NCBI GenBank assembly: GCA_051744365.1
Contig: JBNJCX010000002.1
Coordinates: forward strand, 25,020-89,019
Direction of reading: 5' to 3'
Origin: Gudongella sp051744365
GTDB taxonomy: Bacteria; Bacillota; Clostridia; Tissierellales; Tissierellaceae
DNA: 64,000 nucleotides
In this document: piece by piece, positions 25,368 to 33,857 of the stretch
Position numbering within the stretch: position 1 is the first letter of the stretch
How the letters are laid out: every line of letters begins with the position of its first letter
Translations under genes and position numbers: made by a program
Notes under the pieces: generated by a model
Database searches by the model: none
What the model saw: only the letters and a program-made list of their open reading frames with translations
What the model was told of the DNA's origin: nothing

Positions 25368-26390
25368 TTATAGTTCCCCTTTCCTGAATTCATTAATCAA
25401 AGCCTCGACCAACTTGTATGTGTTGTCATAGTCAGATTTACTTATTACAGACAACGGGCTGTGGATATACCTTGTCGGTACTGATATTGCCGTTGTTGGA
25501 CAGCCTGATCCAGAAGTGTGGATTTTTCCTGAATCATTTCCTCCCATAGAGGTTTTACGATACTGCCATGGTATATCCATCGCAACCGAAACTTCAACAA
25601 CCTTCTCTCTGAGCTTCTTGTCATATACTGTTGTTCTGTCAATAAGAGATATTGCAGGACCTTCTCCAAGTCTTGTTGGCATCTTGTGTGAGTCGAGCTT
25701 GTCCACTTCATAGCACAGTGTCCCTTCCAATATTATTGCTAGATCGGGCTTTACCTGGTGGGCAGCAGGCCCCGCTCCTACAAGACCGACTTCCTCCATT
25801 ACAGTAAATACTCCATATATTTCCACATCAATATCTGATTTCAATAAATCCAGAAGCAATGAACAGCCAACCCTGTTGTCCAGTGATTTTGCCTTTATCA
25901 GGCCGTCACCCATCTCTTCATAAAGTGTGTCAAATGCCACATAATCACCTATGGAGGCATGTTTTTCAGCCTCTTCCTTTGATGTAGCTCCTATATCTAT
26001 ATATAAATCATCTATTTCAAGCACCTTTGACCATTCATCTTTTTTTTGAAGGTGAATAGGCTTTGCTCCTATTACTCCATTGATTTTTTTCTCTCCAACT
26101 GTTACTGCCTTGGATACCAGGATTCTCTTGTCAATTCCTCCAACCGGCATAAACTTAAGGAGTCCTGATGAATCAATATCCTTTATAAGCAAGCCGATTT
26201 CATCCATATGTGCAGTTATCATAAGCCTCTTACCATTTGGATTTGAGCCCTTTTTGTGAGCTATAAGATTTCCGATTCCGTCAACCTTTAATTCATCCAC
26301 ATGCCCTGTCAATGAACCTCTTATTAGATTTCTCACCTCTTTTTCGTTTCCTGATACTCCGGAGGCTTCAGTAAGTTCCTTTAGAAACAT
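25368..26390 (-). CDS. M42-family metallo-aminopeptidase (second of three)
   Basis: The 340-residue middle paralogue. Motifs are TAHMDEIGLLI, SLDNRVGCSL, VMEEVGLVG, ILEGT and TRYIHSP. One metal-ligand position reads Glu (ILEGT) where the other two copies have Asp (VDV), and the loop is DNR rather than DDR. Both variants keep metal-binding chemistry. It overlaps the end of the upstream gene by 10 nt and abuts the downstream one, so translation is coupled. Confidence 0.92.
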   Translation of the reverse strand: MFLKELTEASGVSGNEKEVRNLIRGSLTGHVDELKVDGIGNLIAHKKGSNPNGKRLMITAHMDEIGLLIKDIDSSGLLKFMPVGGIDKRILVSKAVTVGEKKINGVIGAKPIHLQKKDEWSKVLEIDDLYIDIGATSKEEAEKHASIGDYVAFDTLYEEMGDGLIKAKSLDNRVGCSLLLDLLKSDIDVEIYGVFTVMEEVGLVGAGPAAHQVKPDLAIILEGTLCYEVDKLDSHKMPTRLGEGPAISLIDRTTVYDKKLREKVVEVSVAMDIPWQYRKTSMGGNDSGKIHTSGSGCPTTAISVPTRYIHSPLSVISKSDYDNTYKLVEALINEFRKGEL

Positions 26391-27433
26391 AGTAATCCCT
26401 CCAATTCATTTTCTATAATAGATGTACCAAAGAATGCAATTAGTTTTGAAGTATAGGATACATCCTTCATATCGAGTACCTCAACTGAGGTGTGCATGTA
26501 TCTCAAGGGTATTGACAATACCAGTGCAGGAATTCCATCTCTGGTAATCTGCATCGCTCTTGCATCTGTCCCGGTTGGTCCTGGCCATACATTTGTCTGC
26601 ACAGGTATGCTATACTCTCCTGCTACCTCGACCAGTCTTTTTCTTAAACCAGGATGAATATTCCCTCCCAGTGTAATACCTGGGCCTTTGCCCATTTCTA
26701 TTGAATTTGAACTGTTCAATTCTGGTGTGGTTCCAAAGCCTACATCAACAGCAATACCAATATCAGGGTTTATACCGTAGGTAGCTGTCAAGGCTCCTGC
26801 CATGGTAACCTCCTCTTGAATTGTAGCTACGAAATATATGTCAGCGTAGTGATTAATCCTGGACATCTCTTTCATGGCTTCATACAGGGATGCAACCCCT
26901 GCGCGGTCATCCATTGCCTTGCCATAAACCCTTGAATTCAATAACGATTTCATTTTTCTGTTTACTGTAATTGAGTCACCAATTTCTATAAGATTCTTAA
27001 TCCTATCCTCTTTGTAGCCAGTATCGATTATCATATCCTCCATCTTGATGGATTTTTTCTGTTCAGACTCGCTCTGAAGGTGAGGCGGTTTGGATCCTAT
27101 AACTCCTTGAATCTCCTCTCTGCCATGAATTACCACCTCTTGTGCAAGAATCGTTCTTGGGTCTATGCCTCCGATATTTGTGAAATGTACAAAGCCCTTT
27201 TCATCAATATCCTTGACCATAAAACCTATTTCATCCATGTGGGCTGCTACCAGAATTTTTACAGCACCATTGCCAGTACCCTTTTTATGGGCGATGATGT
27301 TTCCAAGCTTATCTACAGCTACAGAATCCGTGTGCTTGCTGAAGGCATCCTTCACAATTTCATTAAGCTTGAATTCAAAGCCTGAGACTCCGTTGCCATT
27401 TGACAACAATTCAAGAAATTCCCTGGTATCCAT
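26381..27433 (-). CDS. M42-family metallo-aminopeptidase (first of three)
   Basis: The 350-residue first gene of the operon. Motifs are AAHMDEIGFMV, AMDDRAGVAS, IQEEVTMAGA, AVDVGFGTTP and LRYMHTSVE. The final histidine motif is MHTS rather than the more usual VHS. AGGGAGGGA precedes the ATG. The ispH/rpsA terminator (27464-27489) lies directly upstream, so the operon must have its own start or live on read-through. No clear promoter is visible in the 30 nt available, which is notable. Confidence 0.92.
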   Translation of the reverse strand: MDTREFLELLSNGNGVSGFEFKLNEIVKDAFSKHTDSVAVDKLGNIIAHKKGTGNGAVKILVAAHMDEIGFMVKDIDEKGFVHFTNIGGIDPRTILAQEVVIHGREEIQGVIGSKPPHLQSESEQKKSIKMEDMIIDTGYKEDRIKNLIEIGDSITVNRKMKSLLNSRVYGKAMDDRAGVASLYEAMKEMSRINHYADIYFVATIQEEVTMAGALTATYGINPDIGIAVDVGFGTTPELNSSNSIEMGKGPGITLGGNIHPGLRKRLVEVAGEYSIPVQTNVWPGPTGTDARAMQITRDGIPALVLSIPLRYMHTSVEVLDMKDVSYTSKLIAFFGTSIIENELEGLLCF

Positions 27434-27463
27434 ATATTTCCCTCCCTCAATTGTCTTTAAAAA

Positions 27464-27489
27464 ATGGGTTAAAATTTAATTTAACCCAT
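27464..27489 (-). terminator. Terminator of the cmk-plsC-ispH/rpsA operon
   Basis: On the minus strand ATGGGTTAAA pairs with TTTAACCCAT over a 6-nt loop and runs directly into TTTTTT. It lies 13 nt behind the ispH/rpsA stop. Confidence 0.8.
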
Positions 27490-27502
27490 CTCATGCTTAT
27501 TA

Positions 27503-29503
27503 TTAGTCTTCTTTTGTCATTTCTTCTATAGTAGTATTGAAATCATCTTCCTTGTGAGTCTCTTCCTTCTCCTCTTTAGCTTCGACAGGAGCTTCCTCTT
27601 CAGATTCATCTGATTCCATCGCATCTTTAGCACTTAGGCTGATCTTCTTGTCAGCTTCATTGATTTCTGTTATCTTAACAGTAACCTTGTCTCCAACCTT
27701 TAGAACATCTGATGGTTTTTCAACATGGTCCTTTGAAATCTGTGATACGTGCAGTAGACCATCGACACCTTTTATTACTCTTACAAATGCACCGAAGTCA
27801 AGAATATTTACGACCTCTCCTTCAATGATATCCCCTACCTTGTATTCTTTAATAAATACATCCCAGGGCTCCTCTTTGGTCTGCTTTAGACCAAGAGATA
27901 TTCTGTTCTTCTCCTTGTCAAACGCCAGGACCTTGACCTCAACACTTTCTCCTTCCTTCAACACTTCTGAAGGATGCTTGACTCTGAACCAAGCAAGGTC
28001 TGAGATATGAATAAGTCCATCAATTCCTCCAAGGTCTACGAATGCACCGAAATCAGTAAGTCTTTGAACAACACCTGTAAGGATCTCTCCTTCTTCGATT
28101 GTTTCCCAAAGCTCTGCTCTCTTCTTCTCAACTTCAACCTTCTCAACAGCTTTTCTAGAAAGAATCATTCTTCTCTTTTGAATATCAAAATCTATAATTT
28201 TCGCCTTTAATGTCTGACCCTTAAATTGATTTAAGTCTGATACGTAATTCATTGAAATCTGTGATGCAGGCATAAAACCGTTAACGCCGTTTACAAGGAC
28301 AGTGAGTCCACCCTTTACTGCGTTAAGAACCTTAACTTCAAGTATTTCTTCGTTCTTGTATGATTCTTCAAGAACCTCCCAATCCTTTATAAAATCAACT
28401 CTCTTAGCTGAAAGTACAACATTACCTTCACCATCATCAAGCTTCATTACATAAACATCAATTTCATCACCAACATTGAAAAGTTTTTTTGGATCAACTT
28501 CAGCTTCCTTTTCCTTTGACATTTCACTCTTTACAATAATCCCATCACTCTTGTAGTTGATGTTTACCATTACCTCGTTGTTTGTTACATAAAGTACTGT
28601 TCCTTTCAGAACGTCACCTCTGTTGACCCTTTTAAATGAACTCTCAATTGCTTCCATCATTTCATCTTTGTTATAATTCTCCATTACCTTAACAGCCTCC
28701 TTAATTATCCAATCAGGTGTTGAAGCACCTGCGGTTATTCCTATTGTATTAAAATTCTGTAGCTTTTGTAAAGCTAATTCTTCAATAGTTTCAATATGAT
28801 ATACATTTTCACAATATCTACTGCCTATTTCAGCCAGCTTGGTTGTATTTGAGCTTTGTTTCCCTCCAATTACAATCATCGCATCGACTTTTTTTGCTAC
28901 TTTCTCAGCAGCCTCCTGTCTGAGTTTTGTAGCATTACAGATAGTGTTGAACAATACAACCTCATCTGATTTTTCCTCAACAATTTTGCTGAGTTCAATA
29001 AATTTGTTCAGTCTGTTTGTTGTCTGCGATACAACACAGGATTTTTCCATATTTGGTAATTCAATGGCTTCCTCGCGACTGTTGACAATATAAGCTTTAT
29101 CTTCACACCATCCGTTTATCCCAATTATCTCAGGGTGATTCTTGTCACCTATGATAACGATGGTGTAACCCATAGAATGGTAATCTTCAACCTTCTTATG
29201 GACAGCCTTCACATAGGGACAGGTACAATCTACCCTGTGTAGTCCTGATTTTTCAATCTCTTCCGCAATGCTTTTTGGGACACCATGAGATCTTATGATT
29301 ATTCTTCCCTCAGGAATCTTGGAAAAATCATCTATTGTATCCAGACCCTTGTCCTTAAGTGACTTAACAGCCTGGGGATTGTGAATAAGTGGTCCATAGG
29401 AATAAACTTTTGTTCCTTCCCTGGATAGCTCATCTTCAGTCATTTTGACTGCCCTGTCTACACCGAAACAGAATCCTGCGTTCTCAGCCAATATAATTTT
29501 CAC
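27503..29503 (-). CDS. ispH: Fused HMBPP reductase (IspH) and ribosomal protein S1
   Basis: One 666-residue polypeptide. Residues 1-285 are IspH, the [4Fe-4S] enzyme that ends the MEP isoprenoid pathway, with cluster cysteines in AGFCFGVDRAV, DCTCPYVKAVH and TICNATKLRQ. Residues about 295-640 are four S1 RNA-binding domains; the third and fourth are canonical (LTDFGAFVDLGGIDGLIHIS and LDFGAFVRVIKGVDGLLHVS). The C-terminus is acidic. This fusion is known in Clostridia and stands in for free rpsA. The IPP/DMAPP product feeds ispA at 47953-48807. The gene follows plsC by 3 nt. Confidence 0.96.
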   Translation of the reverse strand: MKIILAENAGFCFGVDRAVKMTEDELSREGTKVYSYGPLIHNPQAVKSLKDKGLDTIDDFSKIPEGRIIIRSHGVPKSIAEEIEKSGLHRVDCTCPYVKAVHKKVEDYHSMGYTIVIIGDKNHPEIIGINGWCEDKAYIVNSREEAIELPNMEKSCVVSQTTNRLNKFIELSKIVEEKSDEVVLFNTICNATKLRQEAAEKVAKKVDAMIVIGGKQSSNTTKLAEIGSRYCENVYHIETIEELALQKLQNFNTIGITAGASTPDWIIKEAVKVMENYNKDEMMEAIESSFKRVNRGDVLKGTVLYVTNNEVMVNINYKSDGIIVKSEMSKEKEAEVDPKKLFNVGDEIDVYVMKLDDGEGNVVLSAKRVDFIKDWEVLEESYKNEEILEVKVLNAVKGGLTVLVNGVNGFMPASQISMNYVSDLNQFKGQTLKAKIIDFDIQKRRMILSRKAVEKVEVEKKRAELWETIEEGEILTGVVQRLTDFGAFVDLGGIDGLIHISDLAWFRVKHPSEVLKEGESVEVKVLAFDKEKNRISLGLKQTKEEPWDVFIKEYKVGDIIEGEVVNILDFGAFVRVIKGVDGLLHVSQISKDHVEKPSDVLKVGDKVTVKITEINEADKKISLSAKDAMESDESEEEAPVEAKEEKEETHKEDDFNTTIEEMTKED

Positions 29504-29506
29504 TTT

Positions 29507-30085
29507 TTAGCCTCCCAACGCATATATCTTAGCCAGGATTGCCTGGCTTATATTGCTGTACTCCTCGTTGCCCAACTTTCCGGAGTATTTCTTGTGGTAT
29601 TCCAGTGGCTCTCCAATTACTATTCGAAGCCTGCTGAATAATTTATAGCTACCCTCGATATAAACCGGTAATACGGGTGCCTTCGATTTCATTGCCAGTA
29701 AGGCTACACCGGCTTTAGCATTTCCCGGATCATATTCCTTTACCCGGGTTCCTTCAGGAAATATCCCTAGTACCTTCTCTGATTTCAAAATCCGCAAAGC
29801 AGTTTTTACGGCTGAAATATCTGCTATATGCCTGTCAACTGGGAATACTCCCAACCATCTAAGTGGAACCTTGAGAATCTTAACATCAAAAAGTTCCTTT
29901 TTCCCCATCCAGGCGATTTTTCTTGGGAAGATTGAGGCAATTATTAGTGGATCCCAGTTGCTCCTGTGATTTGAACACAAGACAAGTCTTCCACTTCCGG
30001 GAATATGGTCCTTGCCTTCAACCTTGATTCCAAATACTATATTGAAGACAACAAAGGCTATAGCCTTAACCAATGAATAAAACAA
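29507..30085 (-). CDS. plsC: 1-acylglycerol-3-phosphate O-acyltransferase (PlsC family)
   Basis: A 192-residue acyltransferase that makes phosphatidic acid from lysophosphatidic acid at the membrane. The HX4D motif is in CSNHRSNWDPLI near residue 40 and the substrate motif in GIFPEGTRV near 110. A hydrophobic N-terminus (LVKAIAFVVFNIVFGI) fits membrane association. It is 2 nt downstream of cmk and 3 nt upstream of ispH/rpsA, an order common in Clostridia. The product feeds the phospholipid pathway that includes pgsA at 2126-2671. Confidence 0.92.
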   Translation of the reverse strand: MFYSLVKAIAFVVFNIVFGIKVEGKDHIPGSGRLVLCSNHRSNWDPLIIASIFPRKIAWMGKKELFDVKILKVPLRWLGVFPVDRHIADISAVKTALRILKSEKVLGIFPEGTRVKEYDPGNAKAGVALLAMKSKAPVLPVYIEGSYKLFSRLRIVIGEPLEYHKKYSGKLGNEEYSNISQAILAKIYALGG

Positions 30086-30087
30086 TC

Positions 30088-30750
30088 CTATTTCCCCTCC
30101 TTTACCAAGTCGATAATCAGGTCAACAGTATCCTCAATGCTGAGTTCGGTCGTGTCAACGAGGATGGAATCCTCAGTTCTGGTAAGTGGTGACTCTTTCC
30201 TGGTGCTGTCTATTTCATCACGTCTGCGAATGTCATCGATAATACTCTGGAGAGTAATATCTTCTACTCCCTTGTCCAGAAGCTCCAGATATCTTCGTCT
30301 TCCTCTTTCCTCAACCGATGCCGTTATAAAAAACTTGAAGTCTGCATAAGGCAGAACAACAGTCGTTATATCCCGGCCATCCATAACCACTGATTTGCAT
30401 CCAGCCATTTCCTGCTGAAGTGAAACCATCTTGTTTCTTACTTCCTTGATGCTGGCAATATATGAGACATTGTCACTTATGCGATTGTCTCTTATTTCGT
30501 CATCGACCATCTTTCCATCCAGGTAAATGTGGTTGTCATTGAAATATATATCAGTGGAATCAAGAAGGGATTTAACCTCATCCTGATTCTGTGGATCGAG
30601 ATTGTTTTGCAGTACCTTCAGGGTGTATGCCCGGTACATGGCTCCTGTATCTATATATTCAAAATTTAGCCTTTTTGCCACTATTCTGGCTACTGTACTT
30701 TTCCCGGCTCCAGCCGGACCATCTATTGCAATTGAATAATGCCTGGTCAT
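30088..30750 (-). CDS. cmk: Cytidylate kinase
   Basis: CMP/dCMP kinase of 220 residues. The P-loop is DGPAGAGKSTVA near residue 10, followed by YIDTGAMYRAYTL, VVMDGRDITTVVLP and the Arg-rich lid RRRDEIDSTRKESPL. I start it at the ATG at 30750 (MTRHYSIAIDGPA), which has GCGGAGGA upstream. The frame stays open for 47 codons further to an ATG at 30891 that also has a ribosome binding site (AGGATAAGG). That extension crosses a terminator-like hairpin, so it is more likely part of a regulatory leader than of the enzyme. Confidence 0.95.
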   Translation of the reverse strand: MTRHYSIAIDGPAGAGKSTVARIVAKRLNFEYIDTGAMYRAYTLKVLQNNLDPQNQDEVKSLLDSTDIYFNDNHIYLDGKMVDDEIRDNRISDNVSYIASIKEVRNKMVSLQQEMAGCKSVVMDGRDITTVVLPYADFKFFITASVEERGRRRYLELLDKGVEDITLQSIIDDIRRRDEIDSTRKESPLTRTEDSILVDTTELSIEDTVDLIIDLVKEGK

Positions 30751-31027
30751 AATCTGTCCTCCGCAAAAAAAGAATAACCACCGCGAGGTGGCTTGAATAC
30801 AAGTAGTGGTAATGTCTAAGACTATTGACATCTCCAGATGTTTCAACCTGGGGTGGGTTCGATCCAGATGTATTGTAGTAGAAAAAATCATGTTGATAAC
30901 CTTATCCTCATTTAGGTGGTTTTAGTCGTCAATCTTCCTCTTGATCTATTGCAATGTAATAAAACGGCAACAGATTCTCCTCTACAGTAATAGCCTTCAT
31001 ATATATACTACGTATCTACAAACTCTC
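30751..31027 (-). promoter_or_regulatory. Long leader of the cmk operon with short frames and an attenuator-like hairpin
   Basis: About 275 nt lie between the predicted start (near 31027) and the cmk ATG. It contains a 23-codon frame at 30929-31000 that begins MKAITVEENLLPFYY, a second ATG at 30891 in frame with cmk behind AGGATAAGG, and a terminator hairpin just before the cmk ribosome binding site. I see no match to a T-box or a riboswitch known to me. The arrangement suggests attenuation by translation or by alternative folding; this is inference. Confidence 0.5.
30776..30793 (-). terminator. Terminator-like hairpin in the cmk leader
   Basis: On the minus strand AGCCACC pairs with GGTGGTT (one G-U) over a 4-nt loop, followed by ATTCTTTTTTT. 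It sits 25 nt before the cmk start codon, a position typical of a conditional terminator. Confidence 0.65.
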
Positions 31028-31033
31028 CACTTG

Positions 31034-31062
31034 ATTATATAATAAACACGCCATATAAACAA
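31034..31062 (-). promoter_or_regulatory. Sigma-A promoter of the cmk operon
   Basis: On the minus strand TTGTTT (31057-31062), a 17-nt spacer and TATAAT (31034-31039). It lies just behind the stop of the flavoprotein gene. Confidence 0.65.
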
Positions 31063-31067
31063 GCTAT

Positions 31068-32288
31068 TTATACATTTATTCCTGCCAAATATCCTGTTGA
31101 ATACGCTATTTGAAGATTATATCCCCCAGTCAGTGCGTCGATGTCAATAATCTCACCTGCAAAGTAGAGGCCTGGTATTATCCTAGACTCCATTGTGGAG
31201 GGATTTATCTCTTTTACATTGATTCCGCCAGAAGTTATAATCGCCTCTTCAAGCGGTCTGAAGCCTTTAAAATCAAGAGGAAACCCCTTCAAGGCATCAA
31301 CAAGGCTTTCCCTTTCCTCTTTAGTGATCTGATGCACGATCTTGTCAGGGTAGATTCCAGAGGCTTCAATAATCCATGGAATAATTCTCTGTGGCAATAA
31401 ATCGTTTAGTGCGTTTTTAAGCTGCTTATTGCTATACTGAGCAAAATCTCTCATAATTCTTGCATTGAGCTTATCCTTATCAAGTGCTGGCTTCAAATCA
31501 AGTCTGAGACTAATCTCTTTTTTTATACTGTTGATGTAATTGCTTATGGTTAGTACAATCGGACCGGATATTCCATAATGTGTAAACACCATTTCTCCGA
31601 ATTCACTATGAACCTCTTTTTTACCTGAAAATGCTTTTAAGGTTACATTTTTTAGTGACAATCCCATAAGGTCATCTAACCAAGAATTGTTTAATTCAAT
31701 AGGGACCAGACTCGGTCTAAGATCGGTTACTGTATGTCCCAGAGATTTAGCAAAATTAAATCCATCTCCAGTTGAACCTGTAGCCGTATAGCTTTTTCCC
31801 CCAGAGCTTAAAATAAGTCGATCGAATTGAAGTGTTTCTCCATCTCTAATGTATACGCTGAAAAGCTCACCATCATACTTTATGTGTGTAACATCTGAAT
31901 TCAATCTTACCTTAACCCCTGAATCCTGAAGATATCTAGTGAAGGCTTTGATTACATCGCTTGATTTGTCACTTTCAGGAAATACTCTGTTTCCCCTTTC
32001 AATTTTCAACTTCAGACCATACTTTTTAAGTAGATCCATTATTGCATTATTGTCAAATGTATAAAAACTGCTATATAAAAAGTTTTTATTGGTTACAATT
32101 TTATCAAAAAACTCTTCGATAGGTGCAGAATTCGTAATATTGCATCTTCCTTTACCCGTTATAAACAGCTTTTTCCCAAGCTGATTATTTTTTTCCAGAA
32201 GTACTACATCATGTCCATTTGTTGCAGCAGCACCCGATGCCATGATTCCGGCTGGTCCGCCACCAATAACTCCTACTTTTAAACCCAT
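31068..32288 (-). CDS. NAD(P)/FAD-dependent oxidoreductase (BaiN/HI0933 family)
   Basis: A 406-residue flavoprotein of the HI0933/YhiN/BaiN family. The N-terminal FAD-binding GxGxxG-type motif is VGVIGGGPAGIMAS, followed by LLEKNNQLGKKLFITGKGRCNITN, here read as two pieces, and SSGGKSYTATGSTGDG. The C-terminal GLYFAGEIIDIDALTGGYN closes the FAD site. Biochemical role is unsettled for most members; BaiN is implicated in bile-acid dehydroxylation. AGGAGAGGG lies before the ATG. A small dyad (TTATCAT/ATGATAA, 32336-32351) upstream might be an operator. Confidence 0.9.
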   Translation of the reverse strand: MGLKVGVIGGGPAGIMASGAAATNGHDVVLLEKNNQLGKKLFITGKGRCNITNSAPIEEFFDKIVTNKNFLYSSFYTFDNNAIMDLLKKYGLKLKIERGNRVFPESDKSSDVIKAFTRYLQDSGVKVRLNSDVTHIKYDGELFSVYIRDGETLQFDRLILSSGGKSYTATGSTGDGFNFAKSLGHTVTDLRPSLVPIELNNSWLDDLMGLSLKNVTLKAFSGKKEVHSEFGEMVFTHYGISGPIVLTISNYINSIKKEISLRLDLKPALDKDKLNARIMRDFAQYSNKQLKNALNDLLPQRIIPWIIEASGIYPDKIVHQITKEERESLVDALKGFPLDFKGFRPLEEAIITSGGINVKEINPSTMESRIIPGLYFAGEIIDIDALTGGYNLQIAYSTGYLAGINV

Positions 32289-32400
32289 ATAACCCTCTCC
32301 TTAAATGAATCATAACATAAAATGAGTTGTTTTTCTTATCATTTATGATAATATTTATTATGATTTTTGTTGAATTATTCCCTATTACTTACATTGAAAA

Positions 32401-32424
32401 ATCCGTTGCAATATCACAACGGAT
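32401..32424 (-). terminator. Terminator of the kor-rpiR operon
   Basis: On the minus strand ATCCGTTG pairs with CAACGGAT over an 8-nt loop and is followed by TTTTTC, 22 nt behind the rpiR stop. Confidence 0.75.
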
Positions 32425-32446
32425 CTCAAGAATTTCTATATAGTTT

Positions 32447-33313
32447 TTATATGCTGCTTTCATTATATATACTGTAGGTCTTCCATACGTTCTCAAGCTC
32501 TTCGAAGTAGGGCGTTATGTCCTCTTTCTTCTCGCTTGCCAATGCCACTATGAATGCATTTATAAGGCTCATAGGTGCAACCAGGGAATCCACAAAGGAA
32601 AGCATGTCACTCCTTGCAATTATAGTTATGTCCGACTTGTCAGATGCAGGTGAGATAAGACTGTCAGTAAAACTTACTATTTTACATCCCTTTTTCCTGG
32701 TGTACTCCAGGGCTTCCAGTGTCCTCTTTGAGTATCTTGGATAAGTCAGGCAGATAACGATGTCATTCTCTGTTGATTTTGCAAGCTGCTCGAATATATC
32801 ATTTGCACCTGGTTTTATAAGCCTTACATTGTCAAAGATAAAATTCATATAGAAAGCCATATAGCCTGATAGAAATGAAGAGCTTCTCAATCCCATGATA
32901 TATATATTCTTTGCATCAAGAGTCATCTCCACAGCCTCGTAGAATTTGTCAGAATCTACCTCTGACAGGGTCTTCCTCAGGTTATCTATATCCTTTTCCA
33001 TAACCTTTGCAATGGAATGTTCATTCTTGGAATAATCCTCAGATAGATTTAGTCTCTGTACAGTAGTAAGCTTATTTCTGATAAGCTCCTGCAGTTCCTT
33101 CTGCAACTCCTTGTAGCCTGAATAGCCAAGGGCATTTGCAAACCTTACTACAGTGGACTCACTTATACTCAGGTTATTTCCAAGAGCGGCGGCAGTCATA
33201 AAGGCCGCTTTGTCATATTGGTTTATCATATATTCTGCAATTATTCTCTGACCCTTGCTGAGCCTTGAATAATTGTCCTGAATGTTCTTTATTACATTTG
33301 GATTAGTTGCCAT
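32447..33313 (-). CDS. MurR/RpiR-family transcriptional regulator
   Basis: A 288-residue regulator with an N-terminal RpiR helix-turn-helix (IAEYMINQYDKAAFMTAAAL, then SISESTVVRFANALGYSG) and a C-terminal SIS sugar-isomerase domain (MGLRSSSFLSGYMAFY, VICLTYPRYSKRTLEAL, IVSFTDSLISPASDKSD). Such proteins usually sense phosphosugars. It lies 15 nt behind korC at the end of the 2-oxoacid oxidoreductase operon, unusual company for a sugar-phosphate sensor. It may link ferredoxin-dependent oxidation to carbohydrate state, which is inference. Confidence 0.9.
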   Translation of the reverse strand: MATNPNVIKNIQDNYSRLSKGQRIIAEYMINQYDKAAFMTAAALGNNLSISESTVVRFANALGYSGYKELQKELQELIRNKLTTVQRLNLSEDYSKNEHSIAKVMEKDIDNLRKTLSEVDSDKFYEAVEMTLDAKNIYIMGLRSSSFLSGYMAFYMNFIFDNVRLIKPGANDIFEQLAKSTENDIVICLTYPRYSKRTLEALEYTRKKGCKIVSFTDSLISPASDKSDITIIARSDMLSFVDSLVAPMSLINAFIVALASEKKEDITPYFEELENVWKTYSIYNESSI

Positions 33314-33328
33314 CCGGTCACAACCTTT

Positions 33329-33856
33329 CTATTTGACAAGTCTGTAACCCTCTTGAAGAGCAGCCTTGTTCAGTTCCTCAGTTCCCTTGGGTACTCTTGA
33401 TAACACTGCTTTTTCCAGGGATTCCTGTGAAACTATATCTGTTATGCTGTATATCGCACCCAGGGCAACAATATTTGCAACCATGGGCTTGCCTAGTTTT
33501 GTTGTTGCAGTTGAAAGGATAGGTATCTTGTAAACTTCTATATCTTCTCTTTCAGGAACTTCAACTGAATCATCTATTACAAGTATTCCGCCCGACTTCA
33601 ATTTATCAAGATACTTGTCGCATGAAAGCTGAGTCAATGAAAGCAGCAAGTCACAATGCTCAACCTTTGGAAATGATATTTCATCTTCACTTATAATTAC
33701 CTCTGCCTTGCTTGCTCCTCCTCTTGCCTCTGGTCCGTAGGACTGTGACTGGAGAGCATTTTTCCCATCAAGGATTGCAGCCTCGGCCAGAATTATTCCC
33801 CCTGTTATTAGCCCCTGTCCACCGGCACCTGAAAATCTCAATTCCCAACGTTTCAT
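33329..33856 (-). CDS. korC: 2-oxoacid:ferredoxin oxidoreductase, gamma subunit
   Basis: A 175-residue gamma subunit, the domain that contributes to CoA binding and complex assembly. It begins with the family motif RFSGAGGQGLITGGIILAEA and then SYGPEARGGASKAEVIIS. It is encoded 1 nt behind the beta subunit and before the rpiR gene. The four-gene order delta-alpha-beta-gamma is the common clostridial arrangement for a 2-oxoglutarate or branched-chain 2-oxoacid enzyme. Confidence 0.93.
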   Translation of the reverse strand: MKRWELRFSGAGGQGLITGGIILAEAAILDGKNALQSQSYGPEARGGASKAEVIISEDEISFPKVEHCDLLLSLTQLSCDKYLDKLKSGGILVIDDSVEVPEREDIEVYKIPILSTATTKLGKPMVANIVALGAIYSITDIVSQESLEKAVLSRVPKGTEELNKAALQEGYRLVK

Positions 33857-33857
33857 G

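Noticed and set aside
30830..30870. tRNA-like GGTTCGATCC on the plus strand
   Set aside because: No acceptor stem, anticodon arm or CCA end could be formed around it.
30751..30891. 47-residue N-terminal extension of cytidylate kinase
   Set aside because: The P-loop family start is at 30750 with a good ribosome binding site, and the extension is encoded across a terminator hairpin; treated as leader instead, though it is open to test.
30751..31062. T-box or known riboswitch in the cmk leader
   Set aside because: The hairpin CCACC/GGTGG next to CGCG recalls a T-box terminator, but the conserved AGGGTGGNACCGCG antiterminator is not on the transcribed strand and no specifier region is visible.
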